Positions 21,022-34,071 of a stretch of DNA of 64,000 bases are shown here, piece by piece; within the stretch, counting starts at the first letter, position 1, and every line of letters begins with the position of its first letter. Origin of the DNA: Lomentospora prolificans (lineage: Eukaryota; Ascomycota; Sordariomycetes; Microascales; Microascaceae); contig JARFXM010000008.1 in assembly GCA_029532625.1 (NCBI GenBank), forward strand, positions 1,798,001 through 1,862,000. The letters run 5' to 3'. The notes under the pieces were generated by a model. That model did no database searches. It was given only the letters and a program-made list of their open reading frames with translations, and had not been told where the DNA came from. A program made the translations under genes and the position numbers.

Positions 21022-23633
21022 ATGATTTTGGCTACAAGTGGTGGGTTACCGCTGGAGAAAGGTATTCCTTAGAGTGGCCTACATAATATTGTAGGTGAAT
21101 CACTTGACTAATTGAAAGCAGTGTACTATGACCCAGTCGACGACCTCAACTTACTCTTCGCTCATCCTTCCACGATCGCCTCGATTTCCCGAACCCTCTC
21201 TACCGTCCAAAACAACAAGGATGCTCTCTCGAGGGATATCTCCGCAATGGAGATTGCCCAGGCCTATGGGTCGGACTCGAGCCTAGAACGGATGCAATCA
21301 GCCCAAGAGGATCTCGCGAAGCTCTTCGCTAAGATTGAGGATGTGCGAGTCCGCGCGACGGAAACGGAGAGAAGTATTACGGTGATGACTGCAGATATCA
21401 AACGCCTTGATGGAACGAAACGGAATCTTACGAGGAGCATGACTGCGCTGAAGCGTCTTCAGATGCTCACCACAGCATACGAACAGCTGAAAGGGCTTGC
21501 GAAGAGTCGGCAATACAGGGAGTGTGCGGGGCTTCTGCAAGCCGTTATCCAATTGATGAAGCACTTCAACAGCTATCGCAGCATCGAGCAAATAGCAACT
21601 TTGAGCCGAGGCGTATCCGATTTGCAGCGTGAACTGTTAGAGCAGGTATGCGAGGACTTTGAGCTCGCATTTGCTAAAGGAGAAGTATCTATTCGTAAAG
21701 GTACCCTTATCGAGGCTTGCTTGGTTATGGACGCCTTGGGTGAAACCGCACGTTCGCGGCTCTTGACATGGTATGTCAATACTGAACTGCGCGAGTACCG
21801 TCAGGTTTTTAGGGGCAATGACGAGGCCGGTAGCCTTGACAATATCGGCCGTCGCTATGCATGGTTCAAACGCACGATGAAGACGCACGATGAAGAGCAC
21901 GCAGCAATATTCCCTCCACACTGGCGAGCCAATGAAGCATTGGCCACTACCTTCTGCGAGGGAACTCGGGATGACTTTCGCGGGATTTTGGAGAAAAGCA
22001 TGCGGAGGGCGGAGGGCAACAAGATCGATGTTAATCTATTATTAAGCTGCCTGCAAGAGACACTGGACTTCGAGCAGGCTCTTGATCGGCGTTTCACAAC
22101 CGGCTCACGCGCAAGCATCGATACGCTCAGTTCCGTTGAGGATCGGGCGCAGAGCTACAACGGTTCAATTTCAGTCGCCTTCGAGCCGTACCTGAACTTG
22201 TGGGTGGAGTCCCAAGATAGGCAACTCGCCGCCATGATTCCGAAGTACCGCAGCCAGCCTCTCCTTCCGCCAGACGAAGACTTCTCTCCTCAAGCCGTCA
22301 TAACATCGGCTATTGACCTCTTCCATTTCTACAAGGTAACCTTGTCTCAATGCGCGAAACTCTCCACAAGCGATAGGTTACTAGATCTCTCCAAAATCCT
22401 GGCAAAGTATCTCGATGAATACGCCCAACAAGTTCTTCTTCATCTCCTCCAGTCGACCAGTCAGCATGGTCGATCTCTTGAAGATGTTGTCCTTGTTCTG
22501 AATACAGCCGACTTCTGGCACGTCAATACAAGCCAATTGGAAGAAAATATCAGGAAAAGAATCGATCCCGATCTCGCCTCTAAAGTCGACCTCTCCTCTC
22601 AATCCGATGCATTCCTTGGCGTGGCAAGTGCCGCCGTCTTAGCGCTAGTTCGAGATGTCGTCAAACTGTGCGAACCAGCCTGGCGGGAGATGAGAAATAC
22701 GAACTGGAGCGCTATGGAAAGCGTGGCAGATCAAAGTTCCTACGTCGGAGAGCTACTGAAACAGGTGAACGAAAACGCTAGGAAGATTCTTTCAATAGTT
22801 TATAAATCGCAGTATGCGCGCGCATTCTGCGACAACCTCGTCGAGCATATTGCAACGGCTTATATAACCAACATAGTCCAGTGCCGGCCGATATCCGAAG
22901 TTGGGGCCGAACAGGTAGGGTTACCCAGCTATCTATGCACCAACTACAAGATTGACACTCTATCTAGATGCTATTGGACAAATATGTACTCACCAAAGCA
23001 TTCGAAACCCTTCTTTCTCATCACAATCACTCATCCGAACTGCAGACCATACATGGTGGGTTTGTAAAACGGGTGAACCAAATTATGGCCCGGATGGACC
23101 CGCTCCTTAAAACCCTGCAGGTACGGCCCACGCCGCCCGAGGGGTTGGTCCAGGCGTACCTCATTCATATTGGAGATCGGTCTGAAATAAACTTCAGGAA
23201 AATACTAGAACTGAAGGGGGTAAGGAAACAGGAACAACCTCATCTTTCAGAACTCTATATTGTACATCGGGACAGTACGCAAAGCGAGAAGCTTGTGGCA
23301 AGCTCAGCCCTTCTGACCCCGCTCATGCCAACAGCAGGAGCTGGAGGTTCGAGCATTGGGACGATGAATTCGGCTTCGACGATAGCGGGGAGCACTAGCC
23401 TCCAGGCAAAGTTTGATGCTGGCTCTTTAGGAGAAAAGCTGCTTAATGCGGCAAGGGAAATGGGCACCAGCGCCTCAGAAAGGTCGAGCGCTAGCGTCAG
23501 CGAGAAGGCAACTATCAACGAGAATCTCAGGAACTTCGGAAACTTTTTCAAAAGGGATATTGGTGGGTTGGGGGCTAGATTTGGAAAACGAGATAGCAGC
23601 GTTGGCGCAAACGGTAGTGATGACCGCCGATGA
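21022..23633 (+). CDS. VPS53: Vps53, subunit of the GARP vesicle-tethering complex
   Basis: Three exons: 21022-21061, 21122-22914 and 22968-23633, giving 832 aa, the usual length in filamentous fungi. Introns are 60 nt (branch GACTAAT) and 53 nt. The first short exon was chosen because its ATG and splice give a continuous N-terminus (MILATSGG... joined to VYYDPVDDLN). The conserved Vps53 N-terminal region follows: a helical coiled-coil segment (about residues 30-130), then TALKRLQMLTTAYEQLK and QVCEDFELAFAKGEV. The C-terminal third has EPAWREMRNT and the QSSYVGELL box, ending in a Ser/Gly-rich tail. Vps53 works with Vps51/52/54 at the trans-Golgi to tether endosome-derived vesicles. The coding start lies only about 280 bp from the AT-rich repeat block. 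Confidence 0.92.
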
Positions 23634-24248
23634 GCCAACCCATTGATACCAAGGTATCAGAGACTACGGAATTACGTACGGCGAAGATGATGTTGACCCT
23701 CTGATGCAAGATTCGAGCAGGCTTGACAGGGGGTGAGTTTGGCGTGATGGCTTTTTTTTCCCCCGATCTCGGAGCTTCGCCTCGCCGCTAAGCTTGCCCA
23801 TTGAGGCGATTAGTCATTGAGATCCATCCCCTGACCTGATATGGTGGGGCGACCTTCTGCCCGTTTTCAGGGTCCAGTCTTGATGTTATCGATTAATCCT
23901 CATGTATTGCATACTAGTCCTTTGAGCAATTTATAATGCAGGCTTAGAAACCGAGTGTCCTCGCCGCAAGCCCACTTGTCGTTGATTGTGTCAGCAATTG
24001 TTGCCCGTCTCTCAAGTCTTTACACCCTTGCGGTTGGGGCTCTCTTATTTAAAGAACTACGCTTGTTCCCCCTCCTATCCCTCACGGTTTTCCACCTACC
24101 GCGACTATCGCTTTCTCACCACATCGCCAAACTGTTCTCCTTTGCCTTCTCTCGCTCCCTCCGCTTGGGTGCCACTGGGCTCTCCATTGCGGCCACCGCG
24201 GTTTCCCTAAAGACGACGAGAAATTCGAAGCCCCCTTTAGGCAGAACA
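23634..24248. other. Intergenic VPS53-TRR1, with pyrimidine-rich TRR1 leader
   Basis: No gene is seen. A T/C-rich stretch lies at about 24060-24170, the usual look of a fungal promoter and 5' leader. The open frame at 23955 is made of this tract and lacks any domain. Confidence 0.5.
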
Positions 24249-25523
24249 ATGCATAGTAGAGTCATTAGTACGTATCTCACCGTACGCCTGATCGCATGCG
24301 TGGAGGATTGGCACACCACCACTGCTCCTTCATTTAATCACTCGGGAACCCATCTAATACGGATGTAAAGTTATCGGGTCAGGCCCGGCCGCCCATACCG
24401 CGGCTATATACCTCGCAAGAGCCGAGCTGAAGCGTAGGTGCTCTTCTCCAGAATTCCAACTCGTCCTTTCGACAATCTCGACACAAATGAGGTTTCTAAC
24501 ACTCACTCTTTAAGCTGTGCTTTACGAGGGCTTCATGGCCAACGGCGTGGCTGCCGGCGGACAGTTGACCACCACAACAGACGTCGAGAACTTCCCGGGG
24601 TTTCCAAAGGGTATCCTTGGCCAAGAGCTTATGGTTCGCTCCGCCCCTGCCTTTCGCGCTCAACGTTCCTTGTTGGCTTCTAACTAGATCTCCGGTGGCT
24701 AGGACCAAATGAAGCAACAATCGGAACGCTGTGGAACCGAGGTCATCACCGATACCGTTGCCACACTCGATCTATCAACGCGTCCATTCAAATATACGAC
24801 AGAATTCGGTACTGAGTCCGACATCCACACCGCTGACGCTGTAGTGATCGCTACAGGTGCATCAGCTCGTCGCCTTCACCTCCCTGGCGAGGACCGCTAC
24901 TGGCAGAAGGGCATCTCCGCTTGTGCTGTTTGTGATGGCGCCGTTCCTATATTTCGAAACAAACCTTTAGTGGTTATCGGAGGTGGCGATTCAGCAGCTG
25001 AGGAAGCACTTTTCTTAACGAAATATGGTAGCCACGTGACGGTGCTAGTTCGCCGAGACAAGTTGAGGGCTAGCAAGACGATGGCGAACCGATTGCTGTC
25101 CAATCCGAAGGTCACTGTCAAGTTCACTACTCAAGCTCTTGAAGTCAGGGGTGGCGACGACGGTCTCATGAACGCCCTCGTCATCAAAAATACCGATACT
25201 GGGGTAGAGGAAATTCTGGAAGCCAACGGCCTTTTCTACGCGATTGGACACGATCCGGCTACCGCCCTTGTCAGGGGCCAATTAGAAACGGACGCAGATG
25301 GCTACATAGTAACGAAGCCAGGTACTGCCCTGACAGCGGTTGAAGGCGTCTTCGCTGCTGGCGATGTCCAGGATAAGAGATATAGACAGGCTATTACTAG
25401 CGCAGGTATGTATGGCCATATCTCCCTCAGGAGATGCTTGCTGACAACTTTCAAACTTAAGGATCCGGTTGCATGGCCGCCCTCGATGCGGAGAAGTACC
25501 TGGCTGAAAAGTTTGGGGAGTAA
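24249..25523 (+). CDS. TRR1: NADPH-dependent thioredoxin reductase
   Basis: Five exons: 24249-24267, 24371-24433, 24515-24633, 24703-25405 and 25462-25523, giving 321 aa (yeast Trr1 is about 319). All four introns have GT...AG and the joins restore the family sequence exactly. FAD-binding GSGPAA is at residues 9-14, the redox-active C141-A-V-C144 is in CAVCDG, the NADPH-binding GGGDSA starts at 160, and the second FAD motif AAGDVQDKRYRQA is near the end. The enzyme passes electrons from NADPH through FAD and the Cys pair to cytosolic thioredoxin. It is low-molecular-weight type, without selenocysteine. It lies downstream of VPS53 on the same strand. Confidence 0.95.
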
Positions 25524-28169
25524 GCGAAAAAAAGTCGTTCGGTCCAGTTAATGTACAAAGCGATCTTCCCATATATGGCACTTTTGAGCGTCACCAAATC
25601 AACCACCTTAGCTAAGCTATGAGTATAGATCAATAGAACCATGCACTTTATGGGCTTTTAAGATAGACATTTATGCAAATTGTACCCGTTTGCTCCCGTA
25701 ATGACATACAAGAGCTTGCAGCTTTGGGACTGGTGACTGGCCGGCTTCGGCGCCACACCTTGGATGCCCATGACGCCGCGCTGGAAGGGAAATTTTGCCA
25801 AGGAAAGAGCTGGGATAGGGAAATTCCGGGCTTTTTCAACTTGTCATAGATCTTGGGCCGACCAATCGACCGTACTTCCCCGTCGCGATCTAAACCCCGC
25901 CTGTTTGTCACGACATCGACAAAGTTTTGCTGATAATGCTTTGTATACGGTCATGCCGCCGATATTCAAGTGAGGCAGCCCTCAAAACAGCAGCATATGT
26001 GCATTTAGTGGCTAAGTATAACGTAAGGAAGACGAGACTGCCAGTGCACATAACACCCCAGTGAGGCATTCCTCCACTGTCGTCAGCCTCATTCTCGATA
26101 AAAGAGCAAGCCGCCAAGAAAACCTCTGCGATGTCGGCACAGAACATGTCAAAACTGCCCGTAGAAGGTGCAAGTCTGGATGATGCACGTGTACTTATTC
26201 GTGTATACATCCCGCGTCCGAACTCTGCTACATTCAACATCTCCACATGAATCCACCAGCTCCGTGATGCGATGTCCACATTTGTGGTGGAGGAAGATCC
26301 TGTGTACGCACATTTGCGCTCTTTTAGGTTTTGAGGTGGGACTCTTGGAGCCGATTTGACCGTTCGGAAGTTTAGTTTAGGGCTCGATTCGAAATGGAGG
26401 CGGTAAGCGCTGATGCACAGCTATCTAGGATCAGTCAGCCTCCTTGTCCACCTAGGCCCGCAACAGCAGCTTGCACAGGGCTACGTACCTAGATAAGCCG
26501 ATCAGACAAACAAGCAGTCGTACTTCCCACAACGCAAACGCCGCGGACTTGAATGGTCGGCCGCCCAAGACTAACAGACTTGCACGTCAGAGGCCGAGAG
26601 ATGAATGAGACTAGGTGGGACGTTTAGACTACGATAGAAAGTGAGCAAAGTGAGCAAAGTGAGCAAAGTGAGCAGTGACTTGGTCTAAGGCGAGTATCGA
26701 GATCTTGAATACCGGAAAGGTCCAGAGATATATAGTCGCGCCCCCCGTGCCCATGCTCTAACCTCACCCGCAATAACAGACTTGAGGCGCTGGGTTATTA
26801 TATCTCGTCCCCCCTTTCCTCCATAGACCAACTACAGTCATGTATCGCTCAACCACTCCTCATCCGCTCTTGGCCCTCTTCCCACACTGGCCCATTTATC
26901 CTCCCATGACCTGCTGTAGATGATTGTGTTACTGGGAGGTTCAGGACAGCTCGCACGATGATGCATACCGACATTAATGCTCATCTCTACTCATTATCCC
27001 TCCTGTCAAAAAGAGTCAACCGTAGTGCATCCCGAGCCCCGCACACGTATCAGGGATGGTCGGTGATGATGGCGAAGTGTAAGGCAGTACTGCGGGTCAC
27101 ATATGGTACAGCTCACCAAGTCCTACAAGCAACGGGATGAATGTCCATCACAATCATCAAGCCGACCCGAGGACTTTCTATTGGCTCTGATGTGGTCGTC
27201 AACCTAAGTGTACGAGGAATCGAGCCTCTCGAGTGATCCAAAAACCGTCCTAGTTATTCTTCCCCGCCTTATCGCCCCGCCCATCTCCCCATGAACTGCA
27301 ATATTGAGCTACTGAGCTTTCTCAATCCCTACTTTATACTTGGATAGACTTCACTCACGTTGGAGGGGACCCATGACATTTTGGACGGCAGCGGCAGACC
27401 TGGTTCGGATTAGCTCCGCCGGGAATTCGTTTCGTTTCGCTTGTTTTGTATCGCTTCAAATGCATCTTGGGTGGAGATGTGCCAAAATAGGACCAAGGAC
27501 TCCCAAACAAGTGACCGTCTCCCCCCACCAAGGCAAAGATTGGAATAGAATGATCGACCGGCCCAGTATATCCGCGACCAGTTCCGTACACACCCACGCC
27601 CTTCGGCTTGCTTGTTAGAGAAATTCATATACCTCCTCCTCCATACAACCCACATTGCTGGTTCCAATACCAGATTCATTACGCCACGGGCCAGCCTCAT
27701 GCCGTAGCTCTGGAGCCCAAAAACCCTCTAAGTTGAGGTTTGTGATAGCGGTCTGGTGACTTGATATACACCCCCACCCCCGTCCTTGATCAAATGATCT
27801 GTCCGATAGTTTAGACCACTATGTCGTGATATTCCTATTGGTAGCAGCTCTTCACCCCTACCCATGGTTCCTTTGAAACAATGAATAGGGCAATATATGT
27901 TTTGAGCACCCTCAGAGGTCAAAACCCCCTCGGGCCATTCATTATTCAAACTTGTGGAAAGAAAGGGTACGGGTGAGTTCCTGTTCTTGTGTACTCGGCT
28001 AGGGGTGGCCCAAAATAGCCTAGTACGTACAAGTTCTGTCTAGGGTTGAGCGACGATGCGATGATATGAGCGAGTGAGAGGCGGTAACTGCGGAAAGACC
28101 CGAGACAGGGAGATTAAGCGAACTATAGGTCGATCGAAACATAAGGTAGGCAATTTGATCGATTCTGCG
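25524..28169. other. 2.6-kb convergent intergenic region
   Basis: This lies between the 3' ends of TRR1 and the IKS1-like gene. Several short open frames occur on both strands (25648-25911 minus, 25908-26279 minus, 27340-27618 plus), but none has a recognisable domain or a convincing splice partner. A short tandem repeat is at 26641. A TATA-like tatatag at about 26727, then a CT-rich stretch, could be the promoter of a small or non-coding transcript. I cannot support a gene. Confidence 0.4.
26641..26674. repeat. Tandem 9-bp repeat, gtgagcaaa x 3.8
   Basis: Three perfect copies of gtgagcaaa are followed by gtgagca. It is a simple minisatellite in the non-coding region. Confidence 0.9.
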
Positions 28170-30726
28170 TCATCGTATCAACCATGGATCTGGAAAGGGA
28201 GTAGGGCAGAGCATGCCGAAGCCAGCTAAGGCCCAGATGAGAAGCATGTGCGCGCCGAAGAGAGCAATACTCATCGAATATCCACGCATCCAGCGCATTC
28301 CAAGCCTCCCATGTGCCGCTCTGGGGTCCCCTGGGGTCAGAAAAGCACTCGGTGCTCCCACAGACTCTGTTGTTGAGATGCCAAGGTCTAGGCCCGCGAG
28401 GAAGATGAGAGGAAGGCCAAGGGTGAGGTTGAACATATACGGTAGGCAAGATCGGCTAAGGGTAACCATCTTTACGAGAAACAATATTAGGCGGAGAAAG
28501 GTGGGCCGCATTATCACATCACCCGAAATCCCGTACAAGCGTTGGATCAGCGTGGCACGGAGACCACGTCTAGGCTCATCATCAAAAGCCATTGGAGGCG
28601 CTAGGAGGAGCGGCGGGTTCGACATAGAGCCTCCTGCCATACGTCCAGGGTTACCAGCAGGGGGTGGCTTTGTTGAGGTAGCTGAGCCATCATCCTGGTC
28701 ACGAGGGATGCATGCCCGGCGACGAGGGCTACACTGACCTGTCTGGGCCCTGGAGAATCCCGATCCTGCTTGACCTGAAGAGAGACCTCCAGGAGGGCTT
28801 AGAACCGGCCTATTCGGACCCGGAGTGGAAATTCGACTGGGACTCTTCTGCCGTTCTAACGACGAATTAGCGTCTGTGGCAACCAATCTATAATCCTGCT
28901 TAAGAGAAAACTGAGCCTCTCCAGAACAATACGTCATGTACACGGTAGACGGGAATGAACCAAAGGACAAAAAGGAAAAACGCCAAACTCGGAAAAGAAG
29001 TTACCTGTGCGTGGAGTGCCCGGGGGTTGTGGAGAGTCCAAATTTTGAATCCGGGTGCTCTCAAGTGATAGGAGGGGGTTGGAACCTCGAGGCAACCTGT
29101 TTTCTAACGCGGCCTCGTTTTTTATCGCGACAAGAACCTCTGCCGCACTGGGTCGATTGAGGGGTTCTAGATCGAGCAGCCTCTTTAGAAGTCCATAGAG
29201 TTCCGGTGGGAGATCAGGTCGCTCCCTTTGTTCATCATTAAAGCCTTCCCAATCGACAATTTCAGTCCTAAGTAGATCAATATCCTCCAGTTCCTCGTGG
29301 ACAGCATTTGCATTGGCATAAGGGAGGCGCCCGAAACACATAAAGTAGAGTATCATACCAAGAGAGAAGATATCTGACTTCGTAGTAAAATCACCGTATC
29401 TCCCTGCTGTGTCGGGCCTTAGAACTTCGGGGGCACACCACGAGATTGTCCCTGTTGCACCGGTAGACTTTCGGACACCGCCCTCGGGCTGAACTTCCCC
29501 GAAGTCACTGATAAGGCAGACGATATGAGTCCCTTCGCGATGTAATAAGCAATTACTTGGCTTCAAGTCCCGGTGGATATAGCTAGCGCCGTGTAGATAC
29601 GCCAGTCCAGAGGTAATATCTCTGAAAAGAGAATAGATCTCTTCAAAGGAAAGCCGGCGATAAAGTTGCTTTGGCCGGTCTGCTTGACCCCTCGACCTCC
29701 TTCGCATCTGCGCTTTTAGCTCCTCCTTTGTAGATTCCTTCGGAAAGTCCCCGAGGACGTGGTGGAGTAAATCACCGCTGTTGCAATACTGCTGTAAAAT
29801 GAAGGCACAAGCTACCGGAGGTCCGAACCGGTTGAGTGTTACATTCTCTAGCCAAACATGCCGATACGACACTAGGTTGGGATGTGAAAGCTTCGCGAGG
29901 AGCTCAACCTCAACAAGGACTACAGATAAAGTCAGGTCTAGTAATCGTATTTAAATACTCGGCACACGCAGACTCACCCTTTTCAAGCCATGCATGATCA
30001 TCACCCACTGGTACTCGCTTACAGGCAAAATGGCCTAGGGGAGTTAGTTAGGTTGACGGTCTCTTTGGGCTTAAGCCAAGCTAAGGACACAGAGCGTACC
30101 AAGATGGCAGCCATCAATTTCGTGACGAACGAGTAATACAACCCCTTTGCCCCCCCTACCGAGCTCTTTCTCCTCTACAAAGAATGTGTTGAAGTAGTTA
30201 GGACTAAAAGCTTCTCGACGGATTCGACTATGTTCGTTGGGCGGAGGAGGTTCCTCAAAATCATGATTTGACGGCGTGCGTCGGAAATCATAATCGGTAG
30301 GCAGCGGTGGGTGCACGAGCCGTCGAACCGGACTCGAGGGGTTGTGTGGGCTTCGGTCCTGCTCAGAGGGGGAATGGGTATCCCTCAGCATTCGAAAATA
30401 ATTCGGGCTGACGTAGGATTCGCCGGGAACGGGTAGGTCGTAGTGACGTTCTGGAGACGGTGAACGGAGCGGCCGGTGGCATGTTGGGCATTCAGCTAGG
30501 CCACGAATTTCGAGTCTACGAGACGACGGATCCCGAACAACCAGAGCGTTCCGGTGCTGGCTTCAGAATTTTTTCAGATCAGCGCTCATTGATAAATCAC
30601 ACGCAAGGAGGCCGATGGCTTATCCAAGCAAGGAAGCACCAACAGCCTATCTGGTGGGGAAGACGCGATGAGAGCTTACAGGACGATCTCCCTTCCCTCT
30701 CGTGTGTGATACGGCACAAGTGACAT
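28170..30726 (-). CDS. IKS1: IKS1-like serine/threonine protein kinase
   Basis: Five exons: 30726-30680, 30560-30100, 30034-29978, 29919-29005 and 28918-28170, giving 742 aa. The first exon (MSLVPYHTREGREIVL) was found by joining across a 119-nt intron. The last intron's acceptor is the least certain. A CPTC motif (C40/C43) lies near the N-terminus. Kinase motifs: Gly loop GRGGKG 150-155, ATP-binding Lys175 (ACKRV), catalytic HRDLKPSN from 304 (Asp306), DFG from 327 and APE 351-353. A basic insertion (about 258-275) sits before the catalytic loop. The kinase domain is followed by a Pro/Ser-rich linker and two or three hydrophobic segments near the C-terminus (about 625-735), so it is probably membrane-anchored. 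The layout matches fungal IKS1 proteins, whose exact role is poorly known. Confidence 0.88.
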
Positions 30727-31104
30727 AGTTGAGCAATTCGCAGCCAGCTCGTTACTTAGGTCGTAGAGTTAATCCATCGGTAATCACGGTCAATAGTATT
30801 CTACCATAGGGGAGGGTGGTAGATAATTATCTCTGGCTGAGGTCGTGGTGGTCGGCTTTATTACGAGTCGAGCTTCTCTGTGTTTTGGAGTTTTGACGGT
30901 TGACCATTCATCCTCCATTACCTTTGATGACATCTACGATACGTCCGTACCGTGTACGCACTGTACGCTGTTCGCACAATAAGTGTCTAATCTTCGAGAA
31001 TGGTGGACGTTATAGATTGAGGCTCCGCTAACTGACTAATTGAGGATTTAATCAGCAGCGCCTAAGGGTCCAATGGCTGCTTGGTTCGGCATATAATTCG
31101 TTGA
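30727..31104. other. Intergenic, upstream of the IKS1-like gene
   Basis: No gene is recognised. It should contain the promoter of the minus-strand IKS1-like gene and the 3' side of the permease pseudogene. Confidence 0.4.
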
Positions 31105-32415
31105 CTAAGAATCACCTTTGTAGGCCCGACGGCCGGCTCCCGTCCCCCGTTTCTTCACCCTAGCTGCCGTGGCCTGCCCGGCTATTCCACCGGGGCCGAA
31201 GTCAGGTACTCCACCGAGTGTCCTGAGGATGTCACCGACGTAATTGGTCGCTGGGGCCCCTTTCTCGAATTTTGCAGCTCCAGTCATGTATAATTCCCCT
31301 CAGTACCTCAACGCCAGTATTGAACAAATTATCGAGGGCAATTTGGAACCCGTTCTGGTCCAAGACGGCAAGGTGTTCATAAGTACTGATGCCCAATGGC
31401 GACCTGTCAAAATTTGAGCTTATCATCCCGAAACAGTTTATGTTATCTTGATTCCACCAATATTCTGCAGGAACATGACGAACCCGCTCTCATGACAACA
31501 ATCCTGTCAAAGTCGACAAGTCCCTCAAATGCCCCTCTAACCAGGGCTTCCAAGGTTGTGATCCTCTTGCGCCATCATGCAATAGACTGCATAACCGTTT
31601 GTCCAGACAGTGGCTGTCTTCTCAAAAGCGCTACTCAGCAGCGTACCGCTATAGTATACGTCACTGATTGCAGCATCGCACTTGATGACTCAAGGAGGTT
31701 AAGTTGCTAGAGAATAATCCTCTCCCATAGTAGAATACTTGAGCCTGTAAAGACCCGTGTCCTCCGAATCTGTTAAATTCGCCGCCGACGCCAGTTCAAG
31801 TACCTCGTCCCTTAGCGCTTCTTTGAGTTCAAACACTTCCGTTCCATATATGATAGATGGGTATTCATAGGGACGCTTGGTACCGAAAGCCATGTAGCCA
31901 GTCTCCCAGTCCGCCGGCATTGACCTGGCGTCGATCTCGTATTGTAACGCAACTTGGACAGCATACTTTGCGATAGCAACACTACCCAGCGTTCCGTGGA
32001 GGGGGTTCACGCCGGCAATTCCGCTAACTATGAAATAGGTCTTGCGGAGGTCGAAAATGCTAGAAAGCACAAGTGACATCATGGTTGTCGCGCCGCTGAT
32101 TTCGCCTTCCCCAATCACAACTTGACATATCGAATAGCCGCTCACACAATGAAAGGGATACGGATACGCTCCTCCTTCAGGTCCCCTAGCCCGCTGTTTG
32201 GCAATCTCCGATGCCAGGCGTCGGCTTCCGTCTCAAACTGAATGAGGAGCACCGTTAGCACCTCGCAACATAAGCGGGCTTTTCTTGATACTTACCATGC
32301 TGACGATAAAAACCTTGGGTGAAATTTGGCGGTGCGGGAGAGAACCAGTCTTCGTGAAACATAGGAGGTTTGCGAATAGCCCGGCCATCGCGGCCAGTGT
32401 AAAGGAAGGGTACAT
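31105..32415 (-). pseudogene. Purine nucleoside permease (NUP family) pseudogene
   Basis: Exon 1 (32415-32296) encodes a signal-peptide-like N-terminus followed by SPKVFIVSM, and a normal 58-nt intron (32295-32238) follows. Family sequence then runs on the minus strand: GEGEISGATT, VSGIAGVNPLHGTLGSVA, YGTEVFELKEALR, CDAAISDVYYSGTLL, and the C-terminal NYVGDILRTLGGVPDFGPG. The frame is broken: a shift at about 32160-32237, in-frame TAA (31699-31701) and TGA (31690-31692), a shift at about 31553-31562 and another at about 31262-31285. The two stops are explained by C-to-T changes of CAA and CGA. The intact protein would take up purine nucleosides. I see no splice scheme that rescues it. Confidence 0.8.
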
Positions 32416-34071
32416 TCTGATGAGCTGGTTGTCCCAGGAACTTTCAAGGGCAATATGCCTCAGGGATATAGCGGGTAGCTGGGTTTTTATAACCTCAATT
32501 TCACATTTTGGTCATCTTGGTGGAATCGTATTGCGCTTCGAGTTGCTATAACCCCAGATCGGCTACAAATTGTTTCCCGAGTTACACTGGCTTAAGCATC
32601 CGCTTCCAGTTGACAACAAGGCCCATCGCTTGATATCCATTAACAAAAGTTGCCTCACCGGAAGCTGGCCAGAATCTCGATGTATTAGCTCACTCGTCTT
32701 AGCAGTATATGACCCCAGCTGAGGCAATGTCCGATTAGCCCGACTCTTCCTTCGCCTCGGGGTTGTGAATCTCATCACTCGAAGTCCAAGATGCTTTTCT
32801 TTGTTCCTTTTGCCATTCTTAGGCTATAGGTACCACATCTAACAAGTATTAGCCCACAATAACTCGATAGCGCCGTGGGTGATACCCGAGTCGCAAGCTG
32901 GTTGATCATGCTCCAATTGCTCAGAGGCTCAGCTCCACCCAGGTCTTTCTTTCCCAGTTCTTGCTCGGAGGATAACGAGTCATCTGTCATTGAGGGTTAT
33001 ACTATCACCCAGATGTGGCGTGCCTCACCTGACGGCCTACCCGTAGATAGGCCGTCCCTGTGCGCTTGCCGGCTAGGAGCCGAGTGGGGGTGACGGGAAG
33101 AGGAAGAGGGAGGGAGTGTGTGGGAAGGGCGACCGGTGAGAAGGGAGGAACACGTCCTAATCATTATCGCGGGTATTGGATTCAGACACGAAATCCCATT
33201 CCGCGGGTTTTCACTCACCTACCTTATATCAAAAGCCTTTCAGTGACGCAAATGGTCGCGTCCGATAATGTTTGCGCCTCGGGTACAACACGACGCTATT
33301 CATGGGGCAGGATTGCGGCGGCTCCATGTGAGAAACGTCAGCGACAAATCTGGTGTGCTTCTTCATCGCCTTCTTGCCCTCGGCCCCCGCCTCTTTTTTT
33401 CAGTTCATTTAATTATTTCATTATTTCCCATCCTAGAAGCCACTCGCAATAGTATTCTCGTCAGCGGTCAAACTGATAGGCTGCCAAGCATTGAGATCCG
33501 CCGACCTAGCGCACGGGTCCGTGATGCTGGCGAATCCAATTGATCAATTGATCCATTGATGCCTGCCCGTTCATCAAATTCATACTAGCGTGTGTAACTT
33601 ATTACCGGGTGCGCGGCTCCTGTGGGACTACCCCACCAGAGCTTTGCATTTTTAGTGGGCGTCTACTTCGTACCAAGATGGTAATCTAGTATCGTCACTC
33701 GCTTAGCTCCATCGCAAATTTCTTTTCTCTAGCTGGCCATCGACGAGGTAACAGGCGAGTCTCAGCTACAACACCCTGCGGCTTATTATACCTACAATCA
33801 CCATATTTAGGGACCGCGTTACTAGTGTGAATCATCACTGCTTCCATCCTTGCGTTTCTGAATTCCTCTGGGATTAGCTTGTGGGTTCCACCGGGGATCT
33901 GCCGCCTTCACTACCGTTTTCCAAGGCTCACTGCTCCATATGTACAATATTACAACGTCACCCTCGCGTGCGGTCACTCTACGGTATGCTGAAGTGCTTC
34001 TTTCCTAGCACGAAGCGTTGAATAGGATCTAAACCCAAAGCTGCGGTCAGCTCAGTCAAGCCCTCGGCACC
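32416..34071. other. Intergenic, no supported gene
   Basis: Several short open frames (32563-32778 and 32775-32990 minus; 33060-33452 plus) show no domain and overlap one another on both strands. A purine-rich stretch (gggaagaggaagagggaggg and around) lies at about 33095-33160. The 3' end should hold the promoter of the gene at 34072. Confidence 0.4.

Noticed and set aside
23955..24368. 137-aa frame upstream of and overlapping TRR1
   Set aside because: It is a reading of the pyrimidine-rich promoter and runs into TRR1 intron 1 in another frame.
25648..27700. Several 60-120 aa frames in the TRR1-IKS1 intergenic region
   Set aside because: They overlap on both strands, show no domain and no consistent splice partners.
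30460..30723. 87-aa plus-strand frame
   Set aside because: It is antisense to exons 1-2 and intron 1 of the IKS1-like gene.
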